DNA of 64,000 bases, from NCBI GenBank assembly GCA_033964015.1, contig CM066914.1, forward strand, positions 23,488,234 through 23,552,233, given 5' to 3'. The DNA comes from Scolanthus callimorphus (lineage: Eukaryota; Cnidaria; Anthozoa; Actiniaria; Edwardsiidae). A model generated the notes under the pieces. That model saw nothing but the letters and a program-made list of their open reading frames with translations, did no database searches and was not told the origin of the DNA. This document shows positions 1 through 11,094 of the stretch, in pieces; position 1 is the stretch's first letter; every line of letters begins with the position of its first letter. The position numbers and the translations under genes are program-made.

Positions 1-2209
1 CTTTATGCAGTTCACATTGATCACATGACATTACATCCATTTTCATGGATCTTTGTTATTGTTACAGTAGCAATTTCATTTCACAAACAACAACGCGAAA
101 AATACCAGGCACACCAACAGCTCCCTCGATAACAACAACAAAAAAACCACTAACAATAACGTGGCACGTTTCCGGTTTTTACACTACCTCCGACGATAGT
201 GCAGATCGCTCTCGCGAACAGGATTAATTTTGATAATTACGCGCAGAACAACGGCAAACAGTGATAATGAGAGATCGCAACGATAGCTCTGTTAGTATGC
301 GTATAGCTCTTGTGACCGTTTAGTTCATGGTTGGATAGGAGTGCATTGCTACGATCCTTGCGGTATGAAAAAAGTGTGCCTTGGTCTGAGACAAGTAAAC
401 GAAAGAAGACCAGACTTACAAATTTTTAATACCGTGTAACGGAAGTTACCGGTCGTTGGTAACGTTTTTTTGTAAGAAAGTAATAAGCTTTATTAAAAGC
501 GAAAACACACGTCTCCCTTGGAAGAAAACGTAGCGTCATAACGTTAGTAAAGCGAAGCGATTGGAACTCATCACAGAGCATTTTATAGACAAACAAAAGT
601 TGTTAAAGTTGAATAGCAGCTATATCCACGTAACAAAACAGGCGAAAAGAGCAAAATATGTTACGGCACTTGCAAAAAAATATTGCGCAATCCCGCATAA
701 TTTCGTATTTTTAGCGCATAATTTCGAATTTTTAGCGCATAATTTCAGAAAAAATCCCGCATAATTTCAGGAAAAATCCCGCATCAAACCACGGGCCCTG
801 GCTTTACAAAGAACTGCCACCAGATATTCATGTTCCATGAGTGGCTTGTAAGCTTGTCTACAAAGATTTGAATATAATTTCTATTTATCAATTGTCTTTT
901 TGTCACCAGATCGTATTACGTATTTTATAGAATTTTCTGGAAACTTAATACAGGGGTAATAAATTTAGAATAAAACATGGGCGCACAGATATTGGTAAAT
1001 TTTCATGTGTGCGAATTACGATTTTTCTCAGTGGTCGAAATCCTTATAATACGTTATAGTTTTATATACTAAAAGCAATAAAAACATAACACTTAATAGA
1101 GGTTCCACAAGGGAGAAACAGGATTCTAACCTTTCACACACAGGGCCCGATACAGGCGTAAATACGCCTAAAAAAATCTTTTTAAATTTATGCCAAACTT
1201 TTTAAACTTAGGCATATAATAACGACTGTGTTTTCAGTTTCTACACTGTTCTTCTAGTGGATTTACGCCTAGATTTTTGATGAATTGTGCCTGTAATGTT
1301 GGCACAAGGCATAAAACTACGACTATGATTATTTCATAATTCAAGCCCTGACACATATTATTCCTCGGGCTTCCTGTGGAAGGCCCGAGGTATAAAATGG
1401 GCTTTCGTCGTATTTTTCCTTTCAGTCGCAAAACGCACCTTTGACAGCTGCCAATCAGTGTGTATTTAGCCAATCAGCAGTACACGATACTCAGATTTCG
1501 GCTATAGCCTATTCGTCAACGTTTACAGCCGGTGAAAATCTAGCCAATCGGAAGTCCACACACTTGCGTTTGGATCCTGAAATGAGCCGCCATCTTGTAT
1601 TACACGAATCGGAGTATAAATAGGCTAAGATAAGAACTCAAAACCCATCTTATGAACCATGATTTGACAAGGAACTGTGCAGAGGGTCGATTTGTTGATG
1701 CTGATGGGATGTCAGAGTACTCCGATGCCGCAAACAAGGTATTTTTTTCAATATTTCTGTCTGTCGCTCGTCTCCCTCTCACAATGCGACTTGACCCATA
1801 TGTATGATATTATAACAACCAACCTTACCCAATGTTCCTGCCTCTTTGAAACTATTTATTTCCCCATTACGACAGAAATATCTATCTCTGATGTGTCTAG
1901 TTTGTATATTTAATGGAGATTCGGTATAAATCTGTGATTCCTGTTGCTAAACAAAGTAAAACATCGAGTTCCTCTACTCAATCTCAAAAATAAGAAGCGA
2001 TCTTGATTCGATACAAACATGAATCTTGTATTGAAATATGATAATTGAGAGCTATTTATTTTGAAAATCCGGGCAAGAGTTAACTCCATGGGTGCATATT
2101 AAGAAAGAGAAATTAAGAGAAATTCTATTAGATATTCTAATGTCTGAAAATCGGTATAATATCGATACAGATGAAATATCTGTATTGATTTCAAAGAAGA
2201 CATAGATTA
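1..2209. other. gene-free stretch with a short tandem repeat
   Basis: No open frame here has a recognisable domain. At about 697-787 a motif of roughly 20 bases built around CGCATAATTTC recurs four to five times, alternating with TTTTTAG or AAAAATCC spacers, so it is a small degenerate tandem repeat. The short Thr-rich frame at 45-227 has no splice or family support. A segment starting CAGGGCCCGA near 1141 resembles the end of the CAGGGCCC foldback family described at 34460 and 52612. Confidence 0.5.
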
Positions 2210-3018
2210 TGTATCAGTCAATTCCAGCGGTGACCATGCCCCCCCCCCCCCCCCCCCCCCCCGGGCATTTGGTCATTTCTAAAAATAAAACTGAAAATTC
2301 CCCGCCCCCGGGCTAGCAAAAATGCAGAATACCCCACGGCGGGGAACAAAAAAAAGCGGAAAAATGCCCACCCCCGGGACGAGAAAAAGACTGTAACTCT
2401 TCAACTCAACTTCAATTCCATTTATGCTGTCCGAGCATTCACAATTCGTTTTAAATGTACTTTAGTTTTCTTGTCTATGAACGAGTTCTCATTTCACTGA
2501 AAGTGAGACAAAATATAAATAAAGAAGTGACATTCCTAGGCCATTCGCGGTTGTAGCCATTTAGCTGCATCATTACCTTTATTCTATTTGCAGAGCAACT
2601 ATTTCGCAGTTATGTTACTTGACTTTTTGCGAAATTGGAACTGTTTATAGTGTCAATTCATTTTTATGTTTTTCCACTGAGACGAAATTGCGAAATCTGT
2701 TTCTTCTCTATAGAAGACGTTAATTGTGAAATGTGCAAATGTGTCAGTCTCCAAACGTGGTGTATACGGCGGGCCATGCTCTGCATTATATTTTATGTGG
2801 CGTTATTTTCTGTAACTGGGTTGTAGTTCACAAAACCCGACACGCTTGAGATGAGAAAAACAAAATTCCCCACCCCCCTCCCCCGGGGAAAAACAATTCC
2901 CGACCCCGGGGCCAGCAAAATTTTCAAAATTCCCCACCCCAGGGAAGGCACTGGTGTGCAAATGCCCCACGGTGTCCGGGGGGGGGGGGGATGGTCACCG
3001 CTGGAATTGACTGATACA
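2210..3018. mobile_element. foldback DNA element (PIF/Harbinger-like MITE), copy 1
   Basis: The left end reads TGTATCAGTCAATTCCAGC and the right end is its reverse complement; the match extends inward through GGTGACCAT. The element is about 809 bp and is flanked on both sides by the trinucleotide TTA, the target duplication size and type expected for PIF/Harbinger elements. A poly-C run lies just inside the left end and a poly-G run just inside the right. A second copy in opposite orientation lies at 5881-6712. Open frames inside are not genes. Confidence 0.8.
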
Positions 3019-3529
3019 TTATGCTCACTTTCTCGTTTCTTCTTCTTTTTCCTCACTTAATTCCTTTACCTTGTTTTTTTAAATTTAAGTCTTAAAGCTA
3101 TATGAAATATAAACCTCTTAATAGTCACATGTAATTTAATTACTCTGAGAAATTAAGACTGGCCCGCCTCGATTAGTTTGTACTATCTGCGGGTCAGTCC
3201 GATTATTTATTTTATACTTGAAATATCCCAATAAAATGAATGAATGAAAATGAATGAATATTTTTTGGACTTCTGATGACTGTCTGGCTTGTTGCTGAGG
3301 GCCAAAAAAAACTCAATCAAAAACTTACATTTTTATAGCTTGCTAAAAGTACATGCCCCTAATTTGAATTAAAATTATATTATCTGGGTGGGAGCAAAGG
3401 AGCCTTTTCAACTCCAAATGCCTTTATGATTGTCTTTTACTCCATGGCCTATTTATTTGTTTCTTGTAATGTTCTTTTTTTTTCCTGGTTTCAGACACAA
3501 AATACTACCTTTGACTATTCAGCATGCAG

Positions 3530-3735
3530 TAAGCCAAAAAAAGCTTTTCACATCACCAAGATTTAAATCTAAGGGAACACAAGCTTCTAACAAGACAACA
3601 AACTGACCAAACTCAATCCACGGTTAAGAAACAGAGAAAATGTCTCTGTGTCCCAACAGGGAATTGAACCCCGGTGGCGGAAGTAAGAGGCAAGTGCTTA
3701 GCCACTACATCAACTGTGCTCCCTAGACCTGCTCA
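3530..3735 (-). repeat. tRNA-derived SINE-like sequence
   Basis: On the minus strand the segment beginning GGGAGCACAGTTGATGTAG continues with TGGCTAAGC and then GGTTCAATTCCC, which resemble the A and B boxes of an RNA polymerase III promoter. The acceptor-stem ends do not pair well, so it is not a functional tRNA. Unrelated-looking sequence follows for about 100 bases, as in the body of a tRNA-derived SINE. Boundaries are approximate. Confidence 0.5.
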
Positions 3736-3851
3736 GGTTGGAGAGGTACACTCAGCAAGCAAACCCAGGTGTGAGAGATGCAGTGGAGATTGACACTCTG
3801 GCTTATACCTTTACAGCATAAGAGGCCCTGTAGATGATGGGACAGATCAAC

Positions 3852-4264
3852 ATACCTGCCAACTCTCCCGGTTTACTTGGAAGACTCACAGTTTGAACCT
3901 TGCCTCCCAGTAAAAAAATGAAAATAACTTATACATTTACAGTATATCAGGTGACTATCGAAATGGAGCGTTCTGGTAAATGGAGCGTTCTAGCTGATTG
4001 GCTTAGAATCTCACACTAAATTTCAATAGTGACCTGCCAACATTGGCAGTTTTATCGATGTTTTTGGATTCGAAAATGGAATTCAAAAATATTTAGAATA
4101 ATCACATGTGTAATATACTAAAAAGATAAGTCGCCTCAGTGAATATCGTTGGATAGTCATCTCGAGTCCATTTCGGGGGACCATCTGACGATATTCATGT
4201 TGCGACTAATTGTTAAATAATACAATCTCTCGGTTTTGACTACTCTGAGGTTGGCAGGCATGGA
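3852..4264. repeat. possible degenerate foldback element
   Basis: CCTGCCAACTCTCCCGG near 3857 and the reverse complement of GAGGTTGGCAGGC near 4250 form short imperfect inverted ends around about 400 bp. Internally TAAATGGAGCGTTC-like units repeat twice near 3963 and 3980. The symmetry is weak and I see no clear target duplication. Confidence 0.3.
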
Positions 4265-5584
4265 TCAATGGTACAAATGAAAATTCTTAGGTTGGGATTG
4301 GAGATTAATATCTGGACAACTCACCAGAGCCTTATATTTTTTCCATCTTCATCTTACTTCTTATTTCAGTTTTATCTGTAATTTTTTTTTTATTTGTAAA
4401 TTTCCCAAAAAGTTTTTGTAAAGTCAGGTTCATAGCAAAATGATGCTATGGATGCTTATCACGGGAAATAAATTGGGCTTGCAGCGGAGTAGCTTCGCAT
4501 ACAGGGTTGAGCTGAGGTATTCGAATGTACCATGAATTCAGATTTGAATCCAATTTTTTTAAACAATTTGTGTTTGGCAAGGCGATAGGAACTGGTTTGT
4601 TGCAATTTCATTGACCAACTTTAAGTTGAGATATCTCAATCAGCCCCAGTTCTCATTGCAGTGGTGATAGCAGAGATTGCTGTCTATATTCGGTCTGTGT
4701 CTTAATTTTCCAATGATAACCACCGAAAATAGATTGTGCGTGCACAGAAAACCCAGCTATGCGATTCCTAAATGTTCTCTCTCTAGCTTTTGCACAATTT
4801 AAAGGCTCAGATATGCATATAAGGTAGACACGTTGTTGTTCTTGCCCATGTAAATATGTTGCGATTGTTGAGAAACCACGCTTCAAGTTATTTGTAACAA
4901 TAGAATATATACATTGCCACTCTATTTTCTTTATTTCACATTCGTGAATGTGCCCCAGGGCCAGGCACTTTACACCACTTTTTTTGCCCCACCCTGGGGA
5001 AATTGCACCCCTACATCGTCCCCACCGTGGGGAATTTTGCAGATTTTTTCAAAAAAAATGCAAAGGTCCGATGGTTTGGCATGGGGAGCATGGTCACTGC
5101 TGGAATTGATTGGTGCATTACTGTTAACCATTCTCGCCAATATAGCTATCTAAGGGAATTGCATTCATACTTCTATAGTAGTACTACTGGTGAATTAATA
5201 TGTTCTGAAGTAAACCTTTGGAATATTGATGTTGCTTCAAAGATAAACCAGATAAGATAGGGGGTTGCAAGAGAGCAAATATTTTTTTATAGCCTACTAG
5301 AGACCTGGAGATCACATTAGATTACAATGATGGGACAATAATAGGCAACAGCAAAAATGACAATATAAAGGCTCTTTTCCGGTATTCTTCATCAGACCTT
5401 CCTGCTACTATTACACATATAGATTATGCCTTTCCTTTGTTAGTTTTTACCAAGCCATCAATTAAAACCGAACAAACAAAAATGAAAGTTTTGTTTTCTC
5501 ATAAATCCTGAAAGGGTAAATAAGAGATACTGTTTTTGTTCTGATGACACCAGTGATTCTTCTATGCTTATTGCTTCAATGCAA
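4265..5584. other. gene-free stretch with a decayed Harbinger-family end
   Basis: Near 5080-5120 the sequence ATGGTCACTGCTGGAATTGA followed by TTGGTGCATTA matches the right end of the elements at 2210 and 5881, so this is a truncated relative preceded by the usual CCCC/GGGG-rich interior from about 4955. A plus-strand frame without stop runs 5294-5503 behind an acceptor-like TTTTTTTATAG; its translation was not recognised and no donor or partner exon was found. It is not called as a gene. Confidence 0.4.
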
Positions 5585-5784
5585 TGTGTGGTTCCAGAAA
5601 TTATCCATACCCCTCCTACAGGGCATTGGAAATTCCGGAGGGGTAGGGGGGTCAATTACCTGATCATTTCCATACAAATACTGTATTTTTCCTTGGAAAT
5701 TCCAGAGGGGGGGGGGGGGGGGGGGGGGGTCACTTTTCAATACCCTTCCGTGGTGGGGGTATGGATATTTTCTGCAACCACACA
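5585..5784. mobile_element. 200-bp foldback element, TGTGTGGTTCC family, copy 1
   Basis: The left end TGTGTGGTTCCAGAAATTAT pairs with the right end, which finishes TCTGCAACCACACA. Both ends continue into ATCCATACCCC and its complement. The core is a long poly-G run flanked by GAAATTCC(A/G)GAGGGG units. A copy with the same ends is at 40567-40754, and a weaker relative lies near 53629-53815. Confidence 0.7.
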
Positions 5785-5880
5785 ATTTGACAAGAAGGTG
5801 CAAAAATATATTTAATTTTTTTTAAACAAATCTGATCATCTAAGTTAACCCGGGCACAAACTCATTATTAAAAGAACTTA

Positions 5881-6712
5881 TGTATCAGTCAATTCCAGCG
5901 ACGACCATGCCCCCCCGGGACACCGTGGGGCATTTGCACACCACTGGGTTCCCTGGGGTGGGGAATTTGGAAAATTTTGCTGGCCCCGGGGTCGGGATTT
6001 GTTTTTTCTCCAGGGGAGGGGAGGTGGGGAATTTTGGTTCTCTTTCACAATCGTTTAGCGCGTTGAGTTTTGCGGAACTACAACACCAGTTCACTTCCCT
6101 GACCAGTTATAACTATCAATTGGCGTTACAATGTCCCACTTACAGAAAATAACGTCACACAAAATAAAATGCCGAGCATGGCCCGTATACACCACTCTAG
6201 ACGTTTTGAGATTGAGCGATGCCGGGGACGACAAATGGAGTTTGTAGCCAAATGGCTACAACCGAGAATGGCCGAGAGAAATTAGTGGAGACGTTTGTTG
6301 TATGTTGTATGTCACTACTATATTGCAATACCTTAGTAGAAGAAGAATTTCAATTACGACTTGAGACTGACGGATTTGTTTCACTGTTTACTTATATTTT
6401 GTCTCGTTTCAGAGAGGAGAAATCTAAAAGTATAGTTTAAAAACAAATTATAAATGCTCGGACAGAATAAATGGAGTTGAAGTTCTGAGCGGGAATATTT
6501 TGTAGGGAAGCTTTACGCAGTGTCGATGGAATCTTTGTCTTTTTCTGGTCCTGGGGGAGGGGCATTTGTCCAATTTTTGTCTTCCCCGCCGTGGGGTATT
6601 TTACACTTTTCCAGCCCCCGGGGTGGGGAATTTTTACTTTTAATTTTAGAAATGACCAAAATCCCGGGGGTTGCCGGGGGGGGCATGGTCGTCGCTGGAA
6701 TTGACTGATACA
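5881..6712. mobile_element. foldback DNA element (PIF/Harbinger-like MITE), copy 2
   Basis: The ends are the same as in the 2210-3018 element, TGTATCAGTCAATTCCAGC and its reverse complement, and TTA flanks both sides. The internal sequence is the reverse complement of copy 1: GTAGCCAAATGGCTACAACC here against the mirrored GGTTGTAGCCATTTAGCTGC there. It is about 832 bp, just downstream of the last detected SCAP exon. Confidence 0.8.
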
Positions 6713-6776
6713 TTACGCCAGAGAAGCCCGAGGTCACGCAGTTTCTGCGTCTAGTTTCATACTAAACACCACTTAC

Positions 6777-9700
6777 CTTTGAGGGCAATGTTGATGGCAG
6801 GGCGGCCATTCTCTTGATACAAATCATCAATTACCTGATAGTCCTCTTGAAATCTGAGTTGATTTAAAAGAAACAGAATAAAGAATCTTAACTCAGGAAA
6901 TATTACACTATATTAACCGTAGCACTATGATCAGAGAAAAAATTAAGCTCAAATGGGGTGAGAAGATGGTAAGATTAGCATGACAGCAAACCATAGTTAA
7001 TTGGATAACTATAGGTAAGTAAGCTTGCTTATTTTGCTTCCATATTTTTTTGCTTGCAAGTAAGCATTTTAGTTGCTTGGTTTTGAAAGTCAACCAACAA
7101 CCACAAGATAACCCTTTGACTTTCAATAAACTGTACAAAGCGTTAAAAAAGTTTCATTTCTTACATTTTCACTGATAGTATTTAAAACATGTTTTTGCTG
7201 TGCTCTCCTAATGGATTTATGCCAAAAATTATAATTTCACAAATTATAATCCAGATGGGCTGGGGTCAATTTTGCCTTTTACCATACTGGTACTGTTCCC
7301 AATATACAATCACTGTGTGTTTCACTGAAAATTCCAGAGGAATGGGGCATCACTCAAGGACATTTTTGTAAGGACACTTTCTGAAATTCATTTTAAGATC
7401 AAACAAGCTCCTATAAATACTGGTACCTTTCTATACTCTTGTTCCAAAGATTTGCAGGAGAAAGCAAGAGACACCCAGAGGGGGGAAGAAACTGGCTGTC
7501 CTTTAGCCTTAACCCTGATCTTTCCCTGATAGGTGGACCAGATGAGACTTGAAAACACATGCTTGACAAGCTGTTCTCGCTTCAAATAGAATAAGAACAT
7601 ACGTTATATATTATTATAATTATTACAGTATTGTTATTTACTACCTGGGAGATCCGCATAAGGAACAACTATAACCACTGAGGTCTGGAAAATGTTGACA
7701 GGGGCTGGGGCCAGGGGCCAATTTTTTCAGGCTGAGGCCACAGCTTTCCCCTATACGGACCCACCTAAAGCTGGTAAAATAACCTTATTATTTTTTGCAA
7801 CTCGATTTGATTTTGTGTTCTTAGTTTTTTTGGTAAAAACAGGACACAAACGGTTACTGTGACCCGTGTCCAGAGATGGTAGGTGAAGATAATGCCAGCA
7901 CATGCAGGCTCTTATTAGAACCAATCAGAAAAGAGTTGTTTACAAACTATCCAATAGAGCAGATTTCAGATGACTGCTGAAAGTAAGCCAGACTTCAAGA
8001 GTTCAGTCAGCATTTCTATTGTTTGAGAAAGTCTTTTGTCATTCAGCCAATCAAATTGTGAACTAAATCAAAACGTGCTATTGCTCACGTCATGACTAAA
8101 TGAAAGTCTGACTTACTTCACCTTCTGATTGGTTTGTTGTTGAATGGCTTCCACTAATGATTGGCTAGTTGTTTCGTATTTGCATTTAATTTTTGATGAT
8201 CTGAAACCTGCTCTATTGTACACAAATGTATGCATGATATTTTCATTGCTTTTCCACATGCTCTATTACACTCCATTGTTACCCGTATGTCAGTGAAATA
8301 AAAATACAATGTTCTGAAAAAAATATACGTGATAAGTATTGGACAACCACGTAACCCCCCAAATGATCACATGATCTTTAGGAATTGAGTGGCAACCACA
8401 TGTTACAAAAGTGATAACTTATTTCTAGAGAGGAATGTTGGGAACATGCATGTATGGACCAAATATAACATGACACAAGCTTATCCATTAGCAAGGTGCA
8501 AGTTTTATGTTTGACTTTCTATTAAATGGAAATAAAGCAATAAACTATGTTTTGTGTGAGAGGTCACATACACTATTATTCATATGAAATCAATGTTGAC
8601 ACCCTGTTCAGCAAATTTTATCTTCTTACATGTGATTTTGGTCTAGTTTTCACCAATGATATCACATGATTACTGCGATTTATTGTGGACACCAGCCTCC
8701 CCAACATGTCATTGGTGTAAAACTAGCAGAAAATAGGACAAGACCTTTCAAAAGAAATCTTATAAAACTGATACCCTTAAAATAATATTAATTTTCATTA
8801 AACGTTTGAAAATTGTGGGATTTCTCAAATATGCTACCCTGTGAGCAGTGATTTCCTCCTGTAAGCCAAATGATGTGCTTCCAAATCCACACATAATTCC
8901 AAAAGTCCCTGCTTATTTTAGCTAAGTTGAACAGAAACTTAATTTTGCAAGATGACCAAGGGAGTTGATTCACAACCATGACAGTTACAATGTATTCATG
9001 CTGTACCTTTCATTGTCTTTGTAGTTACTGATGGTAGATGTCATATGAAATGCAGGCAGCAGAGCTTTTCTAAGGACTTCCTCAGTGTGCAAGTCAGACT
9101 GCCATGGTTTCAATTTGATGGTCATTACAAACTGGACCACGTAGAACAGAGGCTGTCCAACAAACTACCAAGACAATAACAAACATCACCTATAGGTACA
9201 TAGGTATGCACTGAAGATGCATTAAAGGGGGATGCATTACTCAGGGAAAAAAACATGATGGGGGAGGGGGGTCTGATGGAGCTTTATCTCCCCCAACCAA
9301 AAAAAAAAACACAAGCCCAATAAACATATGCAATAAACACCTGGCCACAGATTTCACATCCCAAAAAAATATGATACTTAAAATTGCTAAAAAATCATTG
9401 TTCCTTTAATCAAATTTGCTCAACAAGATTACAAAATTATTAACGGTATTGTCTTCTTTATTGGCATTTTTGTCCAGGAACTCAAATGTCATGGTATGGA
9501 AATAACTTTTGGACAAAAGACCAGCCAAACAAAGATTTCACCAGTCAACTTTTAAGTTTTGGACAAACATGTCTTACCCAGGGTGGAATGGTGGTATCAT
9601 TTCCTGGAAACATTGTGGTTGTCCTTCTCTCAGTAGCATCAATTACAGTCCATAAAAATAGTGGAGCACTGCAAAGAATCACAGATAACATGGATTTGTG

Positions 9701-11094
9701 TATGAAAACCAGGGAGGGGGAAGGGGCCTTCTATATTAATTTTGGGTCAGGGATGATCGTGATAATATCTTTTAGGGGTTAAAATCACTGGTGTTGGTGT
9801 CTTTTAAGGGTGACCTTGAAAGTAGATTGGTATCTTTTAGGGCTCTAACACAATGGCCAAACCTTCAAGAACAAAAGAGAGTACTTGTTGACAAGATGAC
9901 AATTTAGACACACCCTTTTTGGTATCTTTTGGGGGTGAAAACAAAAAATCCCCCCCGGGCATGAAAGTACTGTAAACTTTGGGTATCATAGATGAATGAC
10001 AAATTTTCTGAAAACTGTTTCGATATGGGAAGTTACTTCCTTAAAATTTGAGTAAAAAATACCAAATTTTTTCCAGGAAGGCAATAATATACACTTAGTG
10101 ACTGCTTCCGAGGGAAACATCGAGTTTTGTTTTCCCGAGAATCTTGATGTTTCCCGAGACGAAGTCGAGGGAAACATCAAGATTTGAGGGAAAACAAAAC
10201 TCGCTGTTTCCCGAGGGTGCAGTCATTAAGTGTTTTATTATATAGCAAAAAGAAAATACGGTAAAAATAGCCCGCCGAAATTTCTCGCTCTAGCGATGTC
10301 GCCCACGCGGGCAACAATTTTTTTAATTGTAGCCCTCACGGGCTACATTGGATTTGTAGCCCGCCACATGACCATGATAGAACCAATCAGAGCGTGAGCT
10401 TTGATCGAATAAACACGAGCTATATAATAATACATAATTAGGGCTCACAAAAATAGTGATTGAGGCTTCTGTAAGTAATCTGAAGAAGAACGGTTTTTAT
10501 TTATCTATTTAGATGACATGGAAAAAGCTAACTGTGAGTAAACTGAAGGGGAAAAACAATCGATAGAAATAAAAAGCCATTGATCGTCCAGGACAGGTTT
10601 TGGATGATTTAGCTTTTTCAGTAGTAACACTGCTCAACCTGTTTGGTCACTACAGACAGACCAGGCAGTGCACCATTGCACAGACTTGATGGCATTGATC
10701 TCTTTCAATGCTTGGTGACCAGTGGCACCTCCAAGAATATCTCTCTGGAATCCCCTAGTGAGTGTTCTGTACTGATGAATCCCCACAACAATCCCAGGAA
10801 CAATATACAATCAGCACTAATTAAATTATTCTCACTGTACATAAAATAGGATAAAAGTACAGAACACAGACAGATGCGCCAAAACAGTCACAACTCGTAA
10901 TATAAGGCTTACCTGCAAATGAACACCACAACGGCTGACAGAAAGATTACCAGCCATGGGTGTGTTGCACAAAATAAGCCATGCTCGAACCAAACACGCG
11001 CTATCAAACCACTCAATCTATCCTCTTCGATGCTTTCTTCCGTCCCTTCCGCTTCTGTACCCATTTCCCTTATTGTCTTCAAAATTCGATACAA
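6777..11094 (-). CDS. SCAP-like sterol sensor, amino-terminal exons only (partial)
   Basis: SCAP escorts SREBP transcription factors from the ER to the Golgi when sterol is low. Four minus-strand exons are supported. Exon A (11094-10913) encodes a start and a hydrophobic first segment (EHGLFCATHPWLVIFLSAVV). Exon C (9152-9007) contains FYVVQFVMTIKLKPW, like the vertebrate lumenal loop segment ending in PW. Exon D (7579-7427) contains SGCLLLSPANLW, close to the vertebrate GCLLLSPGNFW. Exon E is 6853-6777. The joins C-D and D-E keep phase 2 and donors are GTACAG, GTACCA and GTAAGT; exon A ends at GTAAGC. At least one exon between A and C is unresolved; a piece near 10690-10760 is possible. The sterol-sensing domain and WD repeats are not seen below 6777, so the gene is truncated, interrupted, or has long unrecognised introns. 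The assignment rests on family resemblance from memory. Confidence 0.7.
7949..8220. repeat. foldback element in a SCAP intron
   Basis: CAATAGAGCAGATTTCAGAT at the left is mirrored by ATCTGAAACCTGCTCTATTG at the right, about 270 bp apart. The interior carries several imperfect inverted copies of AGTCTGACTTACTT-like sequence. It lies in the intron between exons C and D of the SCAP-like gene. Confidence 0.55.
8834..8865. repeat. solo terminus of the CCCTGCGAGCAG family
   Basis: ACCCTGTGAGCAGTGATTTC followed by CTCCTGTAAGCC matches one end of the hAT-like element at 46388-46912. No opposite end is present nearby, so it is a truncated copy. Confidence 0.55.
9153..10912. other. SCAP-like intron region with degenerate GGTATCTTTTAGGGGT repeats
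   Basis: Between SCAP exons C and A lies mostly unique AT-rich DNA. From about 9762 to 9945 units like ATCTTTTAGGGGT recur four times with divergence. The 98-codon open frame at 9486-9782 overlaps these repeats, shows no domain and is not supported. Confidence 0.4.
10091..10233. repeat. short foldback sequence
   Basis: The ends ACACTTAGTGACTGC and GCAGTCATTAAGTGT are inverted repeats. The interior contains GAGGGAAACATCGAGTTTTG and a mirrored AAAACTCGCTGTTTCCC, giving a nested hairpin about 140 bp long. Confidence 0.6.

Noticed and set aside
45..227. Thr/Pro-rich 60-codon frame at the left edge
   Set aside because: No signal sequence, no splice support and no recognisable domain; composition follows AACAACAAC-type repeats.
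2793..3060. Pro- and Gly-rich frames on both strands
   Set aside because: They lie in a foldback element and translate its CCCC/GGGG units; the same pseudo-proteins recur in every copy.
3640..3735. A true tRNA gene
   Set aside because: A- and B-box-like words are present but the acceptor stem does not close and a SINE-like body follows.
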